Of a DNA stretch of 64,000 bases, positions 43,834-52,297 are shown in pieces (positions within the stretch are counted from its first letter, which is position 1; each line of letters starts with the position of its first letter). The position numbers were made by a program, and so were the translations under genes. Origin of the DNA: SB15 sp964639245 (lineage in GTDB: Bacteria > Chloroflexota > Anaerolineae > Aggregatilineales > J027); contig CAZXCU010000006.1 of assembly GCA_964639245.1 (NCBI GenBank), positions 1 through 64,000 of the forward strand. The letters run 5' to 3'. A model generated the notes under the pieces. The model was not told where the DNA came from, did not search any database, and saw nothing but the letters and a program-made list of their open reading frames with translations.

Positions 43834-46818
43834 ATGCGAAAAATGTTGATTCTCTTGCTCTGTATTTTTACGCTGTCGAGTTTTGCTCTGCCCTCTCAGG
43901 CACAACAAGACGAACCGGTACTCTATGTAGCGCTGATATGGCATCAACATCAGCCTGTGTATTTCAAAGACCCCGCGACGAATGTGTATGTGCGGCCTTG
44001 GGTGCGTGTTCATGCCACCAAAGACTATCTGGACATGGCGGCGATGCTACAAAATTATCCTGACATCAAAGCCACGTTTAACATCACGCCAAGTCTGATT
44101 CGTCAGTTGGATGATTTATCGGCGGGAACGAAAGACTTGTATCAGGTGATGGCAGAAATTCCAGCTGATCAGTTGAGCGAGTCGGATAAATTATTCATCA
44201 CGCAACGCTTTTTTGACATCAATCCTACAATTATTGCCCGTTTTCCACGTTATCAAGAATTGGCTGACCAACGTACCGCGCTCGGTGTAGAACAAGCGGC
44301 GGCGACATGGACAGCCGATGATTTCCGTGATTTGCAGATACTGTTCAATTTGGGGTGGACTGACCCGGATTGGCTGCTGGAAGAACCTTTTGCTGCGCTG
44401 GTTGCCAAAGAACGCGGCTACAGCGAGGACGACAAGCCGATTTTGTTTGCGGAGCATTTGCGGATTGTGCAGGAAGTGATTCCCTTCCACGCGGCAATGC
44501 AGCAAAGCGGACAAATTGAAGTCACCATGACCCCGTTTGCTCATCCGATTTTGCCGCTACTGGTGGATAGCAATATCGCGGCCGTAGCCATGCCTGATGA
44601 GGATTTGCCCCCACAGTTTGTTTACGGGCAGGACGCGGTGGCGCAGGTGGAACTGGGTGTGCAGTTTTACGAAGAACATTTCGGACTTGCGCCGCGTGGG
44701 ATGTGGCCTGCGGAGGGGTCGGTTTCGCCGGGTGTGATTCAAATGATTGCCAACAATGGACTCCAATGGATTGCCACGGACGAAGAAATTCTGGCACGCA
44801 GTCTGGACGGTTTTGCTGGTTTCACCCGTAACAGCGCCGATACGATTGAACAAGCCGATGTGATGTATCGGCCTTATCTTGCAACTGGCGGACGGGGTGG
44901 TCAGGTGGCGATGTTCTTCCGTGACCATCTGATTTCGGATAAGGTCGGTTTTGAATATTCCGGCATGGCCGGGCAAGCCGCCGCCGATGATTTTATCCAG
45001 CGTCTCGAAAATATCCGTCAGCAGTTGATGGAGGAAGGCGCGGAAGGGCCAAATGTCGTTACCGTGCTGCTGGACGGCGAAAATGCGTGGGAATATTACG
45101 ACAATGATGGCAAGGAATTTCTCAATGCCATGTATCAAGGCCTGTCCGAATCCGAAACGCTGGTGACAGTCACGCCCTCTGAATACTTGGAAATGACCGG
45201 AACACCCCAAGAACTTGATGCCCTCTGGCCCGGTTCATGGATTAACCCCACCTTCAATACATGGATCGGGGAAGAAGAAGAAAATATTGCGTGGTCATAT
45301 CTGCTGCAAATGCGTCAGGATGTGCAAGCCGCGTCCGCCAGTTTGGATGAGGCAACGCTGGCTGAGGTAATGGAATTGGTGTATATCGCGGAAGGCTCGG
45401 ATTGGTTCTGGTGGTACGGCGCTGACCAAAATTCCGGTTCGGATGGCGATTTTGACCAGCAGTTCCGTTCCTATTTGGCCCAGATTTATACCTTGATGGG
45501 GCAAGAAATTCCCAATTATGTGTTTGTGCCGATTATTCCACAGACCGCCCAAGAACCGACCCGCCCATTTTTGACCTCCTTCACCCCCACTTTAGATGGC
45601 ACAGGCGACGAGGCTGAATGGGAAAATGCCGGGTTTTACGAGGAAAGTGGGCTGTATTACGGGTTTGACGACAACAATCTGTATTTGCGGCTGGATGGCA
45701 TTCAAGGCGATACGGCGAGTTTCTACCTGCGCGGGCCAGATTCCAGTGATTCCAATGCCTATCCGCGTGGCGAAGGCGACCTCCCATTGATTGGATTTGG
45801 CGCAAAATCGCTGCTCGAAGTCAATGGATTGAGCAGTGGCACGCCGCAAGCGACTCTCTATTTGCCGGACGGGGCGGGGGCTTGGGTAGCCCAAGAGACC
45901 GTGATTGACACAGTGGCTTTTGCAGAGGGAACACTTGAATTGGCTGCATCGCTAGAGGTGGTCACGCCTGCCGCCCGCAGTGGCGATCGGCTGAATATTC
46001 GTGTATTGACGGATGAATCTACGCTGATTCCCGCCAATGGGCCAGTATTGGCAACCTTGCCTGACCAAGCCGTCCCCAACATTGTGCTGCAAGTCGAAGA
46101 CCCCGCCGAAGATGACTACGGGCCGGGAACATATACCTATCCGGGTGATGCGGTATTCCGTCCAGCCGCCTATGATATGACGGGCTTTACGGTGGGGTCG
46201 GATGAGGAAGATGTTATTTTCCAGATTAATATGCGTGGCCCTCTGGTGAATGATTGGGGTGCGCCCAACGGTTTAGGGATTTTGACACTCGATATTTATA
46301 TTGATGTGGACGGGGCAGAAAACGGCGCTCGGATTCTGCTGCCCGGACGCAACGCTGCCCTGACCGCCGATTATGGGTGGGATTATGCGATTTTTGCGGA
46401 GGGGTGGACACCCGATGTTTACGTTCCCAGTCCTGAGGGTCCTGTGCCAGCCGAAAACAGCACATTGAATATTGTGACCAATCCCGGTCAGCGCCGCGTG
46501 ACTATTCGTGTACCGCACAGTGTTTTGCCCGGTGATCCGGCGGAATGGGCGTATGCGGTCACGGTTGCCAGCCAAGAAGGTTTTCCGGCGGCAGGTGTCC
46601 TACGAATTCGAGATGTACAGGCAGAAGCAGAACAATGGCGTTTGGGTGGGGGAACAGGTGCAATTAACCAGACCCGTTTGATTGACATTCTGTGGCCTGC
46701 GGGCAAGACACCAGACCAGACCGAATTTCTGGGTACATATCCCGAAGTTTCGGGAGATATTGACAGCTTAACGGCAGATGATTTCCCGCAAGTGCCGATG
46801 GTACAGGCGGGCGGATAA
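43834..46818 (+). CDS. Secreted GH57 amylase-like glycoside hydrolase
   Basis: A 994-residue exported enzyme with signal peptide MRKMLILLLCIFTLSSFALPSQA. The GH57 signatures are present in order: IWHQHQPVY (about 33), GMWPAEGSVSPG (about 288) and the segment VTVLLDGENAWEYYDN (about 408); the family uses a retaining mechanism on alpha-1,4 or 1,6 glucans. The C-terminal third (about 750-980) with DPAEDDYGPGTYTYP resembles the glucodextranase/pullulanase-type C-terminal beta domain that binds the surface or starch. A loop near 525 (DWFWWYGADQNSGS) matches GH57 enzymes with this tail. It likely digests extracellular alpha-glucans. It is a single gene with its own terminator. Confidence 0.85.
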   Translation: MRKMLILLLCIFTLSSFALPSQAQQDEPVLYVALIWHQHQPVYFKDPATNVYVRPWVRVHATKDYLDMAAMLQNYPDIKATFNITPSLIRQLDDLSAGTKDLYQVMAEIPADQLSESDKLFITQRFFDINPTIIARFPRYQELADQRTALGVEQAAATWTADDFRDLQILFNLGWTDPDWLLEEPFAALVAKERGYSEDDKPILFAEHLRIVQEVIPFHAAMQQSGQIEVTMTPFAHPILPLLVDSNIAAVAMPDEDLPPQFVYGQDAVAQVELGVQFYEEHFGLAPRGMWPAEGSVSPGVIQMIANNGLQWIATDEEILARSLDGFAGFTRNSADTIEQADVMYRPYLATGGRGGQVAMFFRDHLISDKVGFEYSGMAGQAAADDFIQRLENIRQQLMEEGAEGPNVVTVLLDGENAWEYYDNDGKEFLNAMYQGLSESETLVTVTPSEYLEMTGTPQELDALWPGSWINPTFNTWIGEEEENIAWSYLLQMRQDVQAASASLDEATLAEVMELVYIAEGSDWFWWYGADQNSGSDGDFDQQFRSYLAQIYTLMGQEIPNYVFVPIIPQTAQEPTRPFLTSFTPTLDGTGDEAEWENAGFYEESGLYYGFDDNNLYLRLDGIQGDTASFYLRGPDSSDSNAYPRGEGDLPLIGFGAKSLLEVNGLSSGTPQATLYLPDGAGAWVAQETVIDTVAFAEGTLELAASLEVVTPAARSGDRLNIRVLTDESTLIPANGPVLATLPDQAVPNIVLQVEDPAEDDYGPGTYTYPGDAVFRPAAYDMTGFTVGSDEEDVIFQINMRGPLVNDWGAPNGLGILTLDIYIDVDGAENGARILLPGRNAALTADYGWDYAIFAEGWTPDVYVPSPEGPVPAENSTLNIVTNPGQRRVTIRVPHSVLPGDPAEWAYAVTVASQEGFPAAGVLRIRDVQAEAEQWRLGGGTGAINQTRLIDILWPAGKTPDQTEFLGTYPEVSGDIDSLTADDFPQVPMVQAGG

Positions 46819-46832
46819 TTCCAAATTGACAG

Positions 46833-46862
46833 GGGCGGAGTTGAAATTTCCGCCCTTTTTTT
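46833..46862 (+). terminator. Terminator after the GH57 gene
   Basis: GGGCGGA and TCCGCCC form a 7-bp stem over a 9-nt loop, followed by seven or more T. Confidence 0.85.
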
Positions 46863-46903
46863 GTTAGGCTTAGGGAGATGAAATAACCATCGGAAAGGTT
46901 TAA

Positions 46904-47707
46904 ATGACCGCGCATAATGTTTTTAATGTCGAACGCTGGTCTGGCCTTGCCAGTATCTATGATATGCACCGTCCAACACCACCGCTTGAGTATGTCAAAA
47001 TTTTGACTCAGTTTGCGGGGGGAGCAAAACCGCAGAAGGTGGTTGATATTGGCGCGGGAACAGGACTTTCTACCCGTCTGTGGGCTGACTATGCCGAAAA
47101 AGTCATCGGGATTGAACCTAACGCGGATATGCGAACCACTGCCCAAGCCCATACCGTTGCCGAAAATATTACCTATCAGGAAGGCATTTCTGCTCAAACA
47201 GGTTTGCCCGATGGCTGCGCGGATATTGTGACCATTTCACAGGCGCTCCATTGGATGCAGCCAAATCCAACTTTTCAAGAAGCTGCCCGTATTTTGCGCC
47301 CGAATGGGGTCTTTGCCGCCATTGATTGTGATTGGCCTCCGGTGATTCATCCAGAGGTTGAAATGGCCTATAACGCGGTAATGGACAAAACACGGGCGAT
47401 TGAAGCCCAGTTTGGCTATTCGGAAAAGGTAGCATATGTAGATAAAAACAGCCATCTTCGCAATATGCAGACCAGTGGGCAGTTTCGCTACACCCGTGAA
47501 ATCGTCCTGCACAGCCTTGAAACGGGTGGCGCTGAACGCATCGTCGGGTTGGCAATCAGTCAGGGACATGTCTCTACCTGTCTGAAAAAGGGTCATTCAG
47601 AGGATGAATTGGGTTTAACCCATTTGCGAACTGTGGCACTTCGGATGATGCAAGAAAAAAACTGGGACTGGTATTTTTGTTACCGCGTGCGGGTAGGGGT
47701 GAAATAA
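46904..47707 (+). CDS. Class I SAM-dependent methyltransferase
   Basis: A 267-residue methyltransferase of the Methyltransf_11/25 type. The SAM-binding motif I is VVDIGAGTGLSTRLW (about 46-60), motif II acidic residue in VIGIEPNADM, motif III in ADIVTISQALHWM, then the post-motif ILRPNGVFAAID. Substrate not predictable. Single gene between the GH57 terminator and an aldolase on the opposite strand. Confidence 0.83.
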   Translation: MTAHNVFNVERWSGLASIYDMHRPTPPLEYVKILTQFAGGAKPQKVVDIGAGTGLSTRLWADYAEKVIGIEPNADMRTTAQAHTVAENITYQEGISAQTGLPDGCADIVTISQALHWMQPNPTFQEAARILRPNGVFAAIDCDWPPVIHPEVEMAYNAVMDKTRAIEAQFGYSEKVAYVDKNSHLRNMQTSGQFRYTREIVLHSLETGGAERIVGLAISQGHVSTCLKKGHSEDELGLTHLRTVALRMMQEKNWDWYFCYRVRVGVK

Positions 47708-47714
47708 ACGGGTG

Positions 47715-47738
47715 GCGGGGACGGTGTGTCATCCCCGC
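47715..47738. terminator. Hairpin between convergent genes
   Basis: GCGGGGA with TCCCCGC, 7-bp stem, 10-nt loop. There is no T-run on either side, so a termination role is uncertain. Confidence 0.4.
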
Positions 47739-47782
47739 GTATCACGGTTATATCGTGGAACTGCTCAGGGCGTGCGGAAAAA

Positions 47783-48454
47783 TTACTTGTTGAATTTTGC
47801 CGTATTTTCTGCCAGCGCTTGTCGTTCAGCAGCGAGCATATCGGTGGTTCCTAAGTATGATTGTGCCATTAAGATACACCGCGCATTCATATCAAACCGT
47901 TCAACCGCATCCACCGCCGCTTCATAATCTTTGCCCATCAGAAACAACCCATGCCAAGGCGCAATAACCCCGGCAGCATGTTTTTGAATCCGTGCTTCCT
48001 GCCCCTTTAGCGCATTGGCAACATTTTCGGCTAACTGTGGACTGTGTGCCGGGGCATAATCCACCACTTGAATTTCCCCGAATTTGAGATTGGCTTCTAA
48101 GACAGGAGGCATGGGTTTTGCCATCGCCGCAAAGACCATGAGATTCAGAGAATGGGCATGAATAACGGCTGTACCATGGTCGCCAAATTCGCGGTGCAGC
48201 TTAAAATGCACATTCGACTCGCGGGAGAGTTTGCCATCCCCTTCAACAATTTCGCCGGAGGCCAGATTCACGACCAGCACTTCCTCCGGTGCAAGTTGCC
48301 ATTGTTTTTTGCTACCTGCATAGGCGGGCGAAAAACACAGTTCCTCGCCAACACGGATGCTGATATTTCCGCCAGCAACATCCAACAAGCGGCGGTCAAA
48401 GAGCATGGCTGCCAACCGTGCCAGATTTGCGCGTGTTTCCATCAATTTCATCAT
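47783..48454 (-). CDS. Class II aldolase/adducin-family protein
   Basis: A 223-residue zinc aldolase of the fuculose/rhamnulose/ribulose-phosphate family. The phosphate-binding loop is DVAGGNISIRV (about 26-36), the zinc ligands are in VIHAHSLNL (HxH, about 99-101) and APWHGLFLMG (about 165). The family either cleaves ketose 1-phosphates into dihydroxyacetone phosphate and an aldehyde, or epimerises pentulose 5-phosphates. Length and motifs fit both. It is divergent from a second aldolase gene, sharing a 111-bp promoter region. The two ATG codons at 48454 and 48451 follow GAGGGTAAG, so either could start it. Confidence 0.8.
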   Translation of the reverse strand: MMKLMETRANLARLAAMLFDRRLLDVAGGNISIRVGEELCFSPAYAGSKKQWQLAPEEVLVVNLASGEIVEGDGKLSRESNVHFKLHREFGDHGTAVIHAHSLNLMVFAAMAKPMPPVLEANLKFGEIQVVDYAPAHSPQLAENVANALKGQEARIQKHAAGVIAPWHGLFLMGKDYEAAVDAVERFDMNARCILMAQSYLGTTDMLAAERQALAENTAKFNK

Positions 48455-48565
48455 CTTACCCTCACAAAAATTACATCCTGCATGTGTGTTATGTGACCGG
48501 ATGGTCTATAGTTTCTCACTGAGCTTCGCTATACTCTGTTCTCGTAAAATCGAGGATAGGCTATC
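48455..48565. promoter_or_regulatory. Divergent promoter region of two aldolase genes
   Basis: A 111-bp gap with a 4-4-4 inverted sequence GACC-GGAT-GGTC at 48495-48506 and TATAGT/TATACT-like hexamers on both sides. The inverted repeat could be an operator for a GntR- or LacI-type regulator. Nothing similar is seen upstream of other genes here, so the assignment is weak. Confidence 0.3.
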
Positions 48566-49849
48566 ATGAATTTTGCTCTGCTCCCGCCACGTTACCAATT
48601 GGTTGAAATTTTGACTCGAATCTATAACCAGCGCCTGACTACCGTTTCGGGCGGTAATCTTTCGATTCGGGATACCAATGGCGATGTCTGGATTACTCCC
48701 GCCAGCATTGATAAAGGTGCATTGTCGGTGGAAGATATTGTCTGTGTGCGACAGGATGGCACGATTATCGGCAGACACAGCCCATCCAGCGAATACCCGT
48801 TCCACCGCCTCATTTATGATACCCGCCCGGACATTCAAGCACTGGTTCATGCCCATCCCCCTGCCTTGGTTGCCTTTAGCATCGTGCGCCAAGTTCCCAA
48901 CACACGCATTAACCCACAGTCCTATGAAATTTGCGGCGAAGCAGGCTATGCGCCTTACGCCCTACCCGGCAGCTATGAACTCGGACAAAAAATTGCGGAC
49001 ACCTTTGCCGAAGGCTTCTCCACCGTTATTCTCGAAAATCATGGAGTAGTAACAAGCGGCGAACATCTGTTACAGGCTTTTCAACGGATGGAAACGCTGG
49101 AATTTTGCGCCCAGATTAATATTCGGGCTGCCCAGTTCGGCAATTTTCGCACGCTCTCGCCAGAAGAAATCCAGCAATTTGATGAGATGCACGCGCCCTT
49201 CCCGGAATTTACGCCGACAGAGCGCACCAGCCATGAATTGGAACTGCGACTCCAGATTTGCAAATTTCTCCAGCGTGCTTATGACCGTTTTCTGATGACC
49301 AGTACCATTGGGACAGTCTCCGCCCGTGTGCAGGACAATAATTTTTTGATTACCCCCTATGGCATGGACAGAAAATATCTTGAACCGCATCATCTGGTGA
49401 TGATTCAAGACAATCAACGCGAAGTTGGTAAAGTGCCGAGTCGTGCTGTCAATTTACACAGCACCCTCTATCAACAACATCCTGAAATTAATTGTATCAT
49501 GAGCGCTCAACCGCCTCATGCCATCACCTATAGCCTCGTCTATGAACGGTTTGATACCCGCACCATCCCCGAAAGTTATATTGTGCTGCGCGAAATGCCC
49601 GTTGCGCCCTATGGCGTACAATATCAAAATCCTGATGCGATTTCGGCGATGATTTCCGCAGACATCCCGATTATTCTGATGCAAAATGATGCGGTGCTAG
49701 CAACCGGAAGCTCCATTTTGCAGGCATTTGACCGCGTAGAAGTGGCGGAGTTCAGCGCCCAATCGCTGTTAAGCACCTTGAATATCGGCGAACTCAAGCC
49801 CATCAGCGAACAGGATTTGGACGCGCTCAAGAAAAAATTTTTTGGGTAG
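48566..49849 (+). CDS. Tandem class II aldolase with degenerate second domain
   Basis: A 427-residue protein made of two class II aldolase-type domains in tandem. Domain 1 (about 1-210) is complete: TVSGGNLSIRD, VHAHPPALVAFS with the HxH zinc pair, and LENHGVVTSG with the third histidine. Domain 2 (about 225-425) keeps the fold pattern (TIGTVSARVQ, VEVAEFSAQSLL) but lacks the metal ligands: HxH is replaced in MSAQPPHAITYS and the third His by Asp in LMQNDAVLATG. The second half is therefore probably structural or binds a ligand without catalysis. It starts with AGGAT at 8 bp and is divergent from the 47783 aldolase. Confidence 0.75.
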   Translation: MNFALLPPRYQLVEILTRIYNQRLTTVSGGNLSIRDTNGDVWITPASIDKGALSVEDIVCVRQDGTIIGRHSPSSEYPFHRLIYDTRPDIQALVHAHPPALVAFSIVRQVPNTRINPQSYEICGEAGYAPYALPGSYELGQKIADTFAEGFSTVILENHGVVTSGEHLLQAFQRMETLEFCAQINIRAAQFGNFRTLSPEEIQQFDEMHAPFPEFTPTERTSHELELRLQICKFLQRAYDRFLMTSTIGTVSARVQDNNFLITPYGMDRKYLEPHHLVMIQDNQREVGKVPSRAVNLHSTLYQQHPEINCIMSAQPPHAITYSLVYERFDTRTIPESYIVLREMPVAPYGVQYQNPDAISAMISADIPIILMQNDAVLATGSSILQAFDRVEVAEFSAQSLLSTLNIGELKPISEQDLDALKKKFFG

Positions 49850-49851
49850 TG

Positions 49852-50211
49852 TTACCTACTATAAGCCATTGTCGTCATCAGGCTGATATTGCGTGTGGTG
49901 CTGTCCATACGTGAATACTGCACCACAATCGGCACATCCGAACGTAAACGCGCTCCATAGGGAATCTGAAAACCGTTGAATTCCTCCGGTTTGTCTGTCC
50001 GCACATGGTAACCGCGTTTGGCGGGCAGGGTGGTCTCAATATTTTCTACGGGGTCACGGTCAGGAAAATAAAAATCAATCAGAATATGCGCGTCCTCATC
50101 GGTCACATTCATGATGCAAAAGGCTTGATGATTTTTGTAGGCTGGGTCATTATCCGCTACCGGAGTCGCCAAATACCCATCAAGAATAAACCAGACTTTT
50201 GCCCCATTCAT
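49852..50211 (-). CDS. Sensory rhodopsin transducer-like protein (ASRT family)
   Basis: A 119-residue beta-sandwich protein matching the Anabaena sensory rhodopsin transducer family (PF07100): KVWFILDGYLATP, HQAFCIMNVTDEDAHILIDFYFPDRDP, RGYHVRTDKPEE and IVVQYSRMDSTTRN. No rhodopsin gene is visible. From memory, relatives also occur in rhamnose and other sugar loci of non-phototrophs such as Thermotoga; the carbohydrate-binding role proposed there is unproven. It lies 3 bp from an aldolase gene and probably forms an operon with it, so a regulatory or binding function in sugar metabolism is more likely than light signalling. Confidence 0.8.
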   Translation of the reverse strand: MNGAKVWFILDGYLATPVADNDPAYKNHQAFCIMNVTDEDAHILIDFYFPDRDPVENIETTLPAKRGYHVRTDKPEEFNGFQIPYGARLRSDVPIVVQYSRMDSTTRNISLMTTMAYSR

Positions 50212-50214
50212 TGG

Positions 50215-50967
50215 TTATTTTTTCTCCACAAATAAATTTTGACGGTAAATTTCATCGGGGCGGCGATAAATATGCCAGATGTCCGCCTGAGTCATGAACA
50301 CGGGTTCCCCAATCGTACACGCCCCGTAAAAAATATCGGCGGCTTTCACGCACATCTGGGTAATGTTCCATGCTTCAGTGGGGGTACGCCCCAGCGTAAT
50401 TAACCCATGATTGCCTAATAAAATAACTTTAGGATTTTCCTCAAATTCTTGTTTGTACTGGCGTACTGCGTTTCGCATCTCAATGGCTAAGGCCAATCCG
50501 GGGTCAGCATAGGGAACGTAGACTGACTGTGGGCCACACACCACCACTTCATCGGGGAAAATGCGATTCTGGGCAAATTGTTCGGCGCGATTGCTGCACA
50601 TAATTTTATTCACCGTGATGGGGTGGGTATGGGCAATACAATTGGCCTGACATTCCTGTAACAGCATGGCGTGGAAAGACACTTCAATCGAAGGACGGGC
50701 AGGTGATTCCGCTTCGGTTTTCGCCGCCTGGATGCGCTGTTCCATTTCGGTACGGCTGGCAGGTGGATGGTCTAATAACGCTAAAATAGGGGCAATTTTG
50801 ACCGAGACAAAGCCCGTTTCGGAGATGTTGTGCATCTGCTGCCCACTTGCTTTGACCCAGAACGAGTCCGCATTTTGACGCAGCGAGGTATTGCCTTCGC
50901 CAATAATGACTAAATTTCGGAAGGGGTCGCCCAATGTGCGGGTTAGTTCAACCAGTTCGTGCAGCAT
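50215..50967 (-). CDS. Class II aldolase/adducin-family protein
   Basis: A 250-residue zinc aldolase. I start at 50967 (MLHELVELTRT); the longer frame to 51021 would begin inside a hairpin. The phosphate loop is IGEGNTSLRQ (about 25-34), zinc ligands in IAHTHPITVN (HxH) and LLGNHGLITLG. It differs from the two other aldolases of this block in the GEGNTS loop and in the pattern ADIFYGACTIGEPV near its end, and resembles rhamnulose/fuculose-phosphate aldolase-type sequences. Operon with the ASRT-like gene downstream. It follows the rhamnose binding-protein gene after two hairpins. Confidence 0.78.
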   Translation of the reverse strand: MLHELVELTRTLGDPFRNLVIIGEGNTSLRQNADSFWVKASGQQMHNISETGFVSVKIAPILALLDHPPASRTEMEQRIQAAKTEAESPARPSIEVSFHAMLLQECQANCIAHTHPITVNKIMCSNRAEQFAQNRIFPDEVVVCGPQSVYVPYADPGLALAIEMRNAVRQYKQEFEENPKVILLGNHGLITLGRTPTEAWNITQMCVKAADIFYGACTIGEPVFMTQADIWHIYRRPDEIYRQNLFVEKK

Positions 50968-50982
50968 AGGATTTTTCTCGTG

Positions 50983-51049
50983 GGGGCAGTTTGATGGACT
51001 GCCCCAAGAAATGGCTATCAAAAGCCCTTCCCCGAAAGACGAGGAAGGG
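50983..51049 (-). terminator. Two hairpins after the rhamnose-binding protein gene
   Basis: CCCTTCC at 51025-51031 with GGAAGGG at 51043-51049, followed on the minus strand by CTTTTG, and GGGGCAGT at 50983-50990 with ACTGCCCC at 50998-51005. The first looks like a weak terminator of the transport operon; the second lies just before the aldolase start. Confidence 0.5.
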
Positions 51050-51062
51050 ACAAGGATAAGAT

Positions 51063-52199
51063 TTAGAAGTCGAAATCGTTGATATTTTCCGCATTGTAAA
51101 TGAAGGGCGGGCCAAGCAGAACTTCGCTGCCATTCACAATCTGGAGCGTTCCCAAACGGCCTGCTTCCACGGTGGTTGCGCCGGGAACGAGTGTTCCATC
51201 GACCACAGCACGCATGACATAGACCGCTGCGTAACCCAAGTCAATGGGATTCCACAACACGACAGATTGCACGCAGCCATCATTGACGTAGGGTTTCATC
51301 GCGTTCGGGGTTGCCAAACCGACCACAGCCACTTCGCCACACAGACCCGCTTGAGTCACGGCATCGGCGGAGGAAGGAGTCGCCACACTGGTCATCCCAA
51401 AGATACCGTCAATTTCGCCAGCATATTTGTCCAACAGCGTGTTGGCTTGGTTGAAGGACAGCACCGCATCTTCTTGGGCTTCAAGGGTTTCGAGCCAAGT
51501 CAGTTCAGGATAACAGGTGGAGGCATACGCCCACATTTCAGCAATCCAGCGCGCTTGGTTGGGGGTGGTGAAGGTGCTGGTGACGATACCAAAGCTGGCA
51601 TCTTCGCCTTTTTCGGCAACCAAGCTGTCAATCATCGCTTTACCAATCCCGTTGAATTCGGCTTGATTCACGAACCAAGTACGGGCATCGGGGGTGGAGT
51701 TGGCATCATAACCGACCACATGAATCCCCTGTTCCAGCGCAGATTGCAGCACGGGCGCAATCGCTACCGGGTCATTTGCCGCGAACAACACACCATCCAC
51801 GCCTTGGGTGATGTAGTTGTCAATGAAGGTGATTTGATCATCAATGTTGGCTTCGGTGGGGCCGTCGGTGGTGACAGTCACATTGCCGAGTTCTTCAGCC
51901 GCTTGCTGCATCCCTTGTGCGGTTGCATCAAAGTAGCCAATCCCGATCAATTTGGGAACGTCCACCAGCACAATATCTTGACCCGCTTTGTCCGCAGGAT
52001 CAGTCGCTTGAGCGCCATCATATTCAGGGACATCCGCGTCGCCGGAGGCTTCGGGTTCTTCGTCACCGCAGGCTAATGGATTCACGGGCAGGTCGTCCGC
52101 CCCATCCCAACGTTCTTCTTCTTGGGCGGCGGTGGGGATGGCAACCAGCGCCAAAACCACCGACACAATCACGCTTAACAACAAGGCTTTTTTCAACAT
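51063..52199 (-). CDS. rhaS: Rhamnose ABC transporter substrate-binding protein RhaS
   Basis: A 378-residue exported sugar-binding protein of the ribose/rhamnose type (Peripla_BP_4). Signal peptide MLKKALLLSVIVSVVLALVAIPTAAQ; an acidic linker then precedes IGIGYFDATAQGMQQAAEELG, YITQGVDGVLFAANDPVAI and GYDANSTPDARTWFVNQAEF, the last being the hinge region typical of rhamnose-binding RhaS. It captures L-rhamnose for RhaPQT. First gene in position but distal in the transcript, 98 bp downstream of rhaQ. The substrate is inferred from the neighbouring catabolic genes. Confidence 0.83.
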   Translation of the reverse strand: MLKKALLLSVIVSVVLALVAIPTAAQEEERWDGADDLPVNPLACGDEEPEASGDADVPEYDGAQATDPADKAGQDIVLVDVPKLIGIGYFDATAQGMQQAAEELGNVTVTTDGPTEANIDDQITFIDNYITQGVDGVLFAANDPVAIAPVLQSALEQGIHVVGYDANSTPDARTWFVNQAEFNGIGKAMIDSLVAEKGEDASFGIVTSTFTTPNQARWIAEMWAYASTCYPELTWLETLEAQEDAVLSFNQANTLLDKYAGEIDGIFGMTSVATPSSADAVTQAGLCGEVAVVGLATPNAMKPYVNDGCVQSVVLWNPIDLGYAAVYVMRAVVDGTLVPGATTVEAGRLGTLQIVNGSEVLLGPPFIYNAENINDFDF

Positions 52200-52297
52200 G
52201 GTGTTTTTTGTCCTTCCTTAAAATGTAAACTTTTCAGTGGTAAAGAGTTTTTCACCCGCCCTATCAGGCATCACCTCCTTAGAAAATTAGCGCAACT

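Noticed and set aside
51267..52076. 269-codon plus-strand frame opposite rhaS
   Set aside because: Antisense to a recognised sugar-binding protein; composition follows the complement of that gene.
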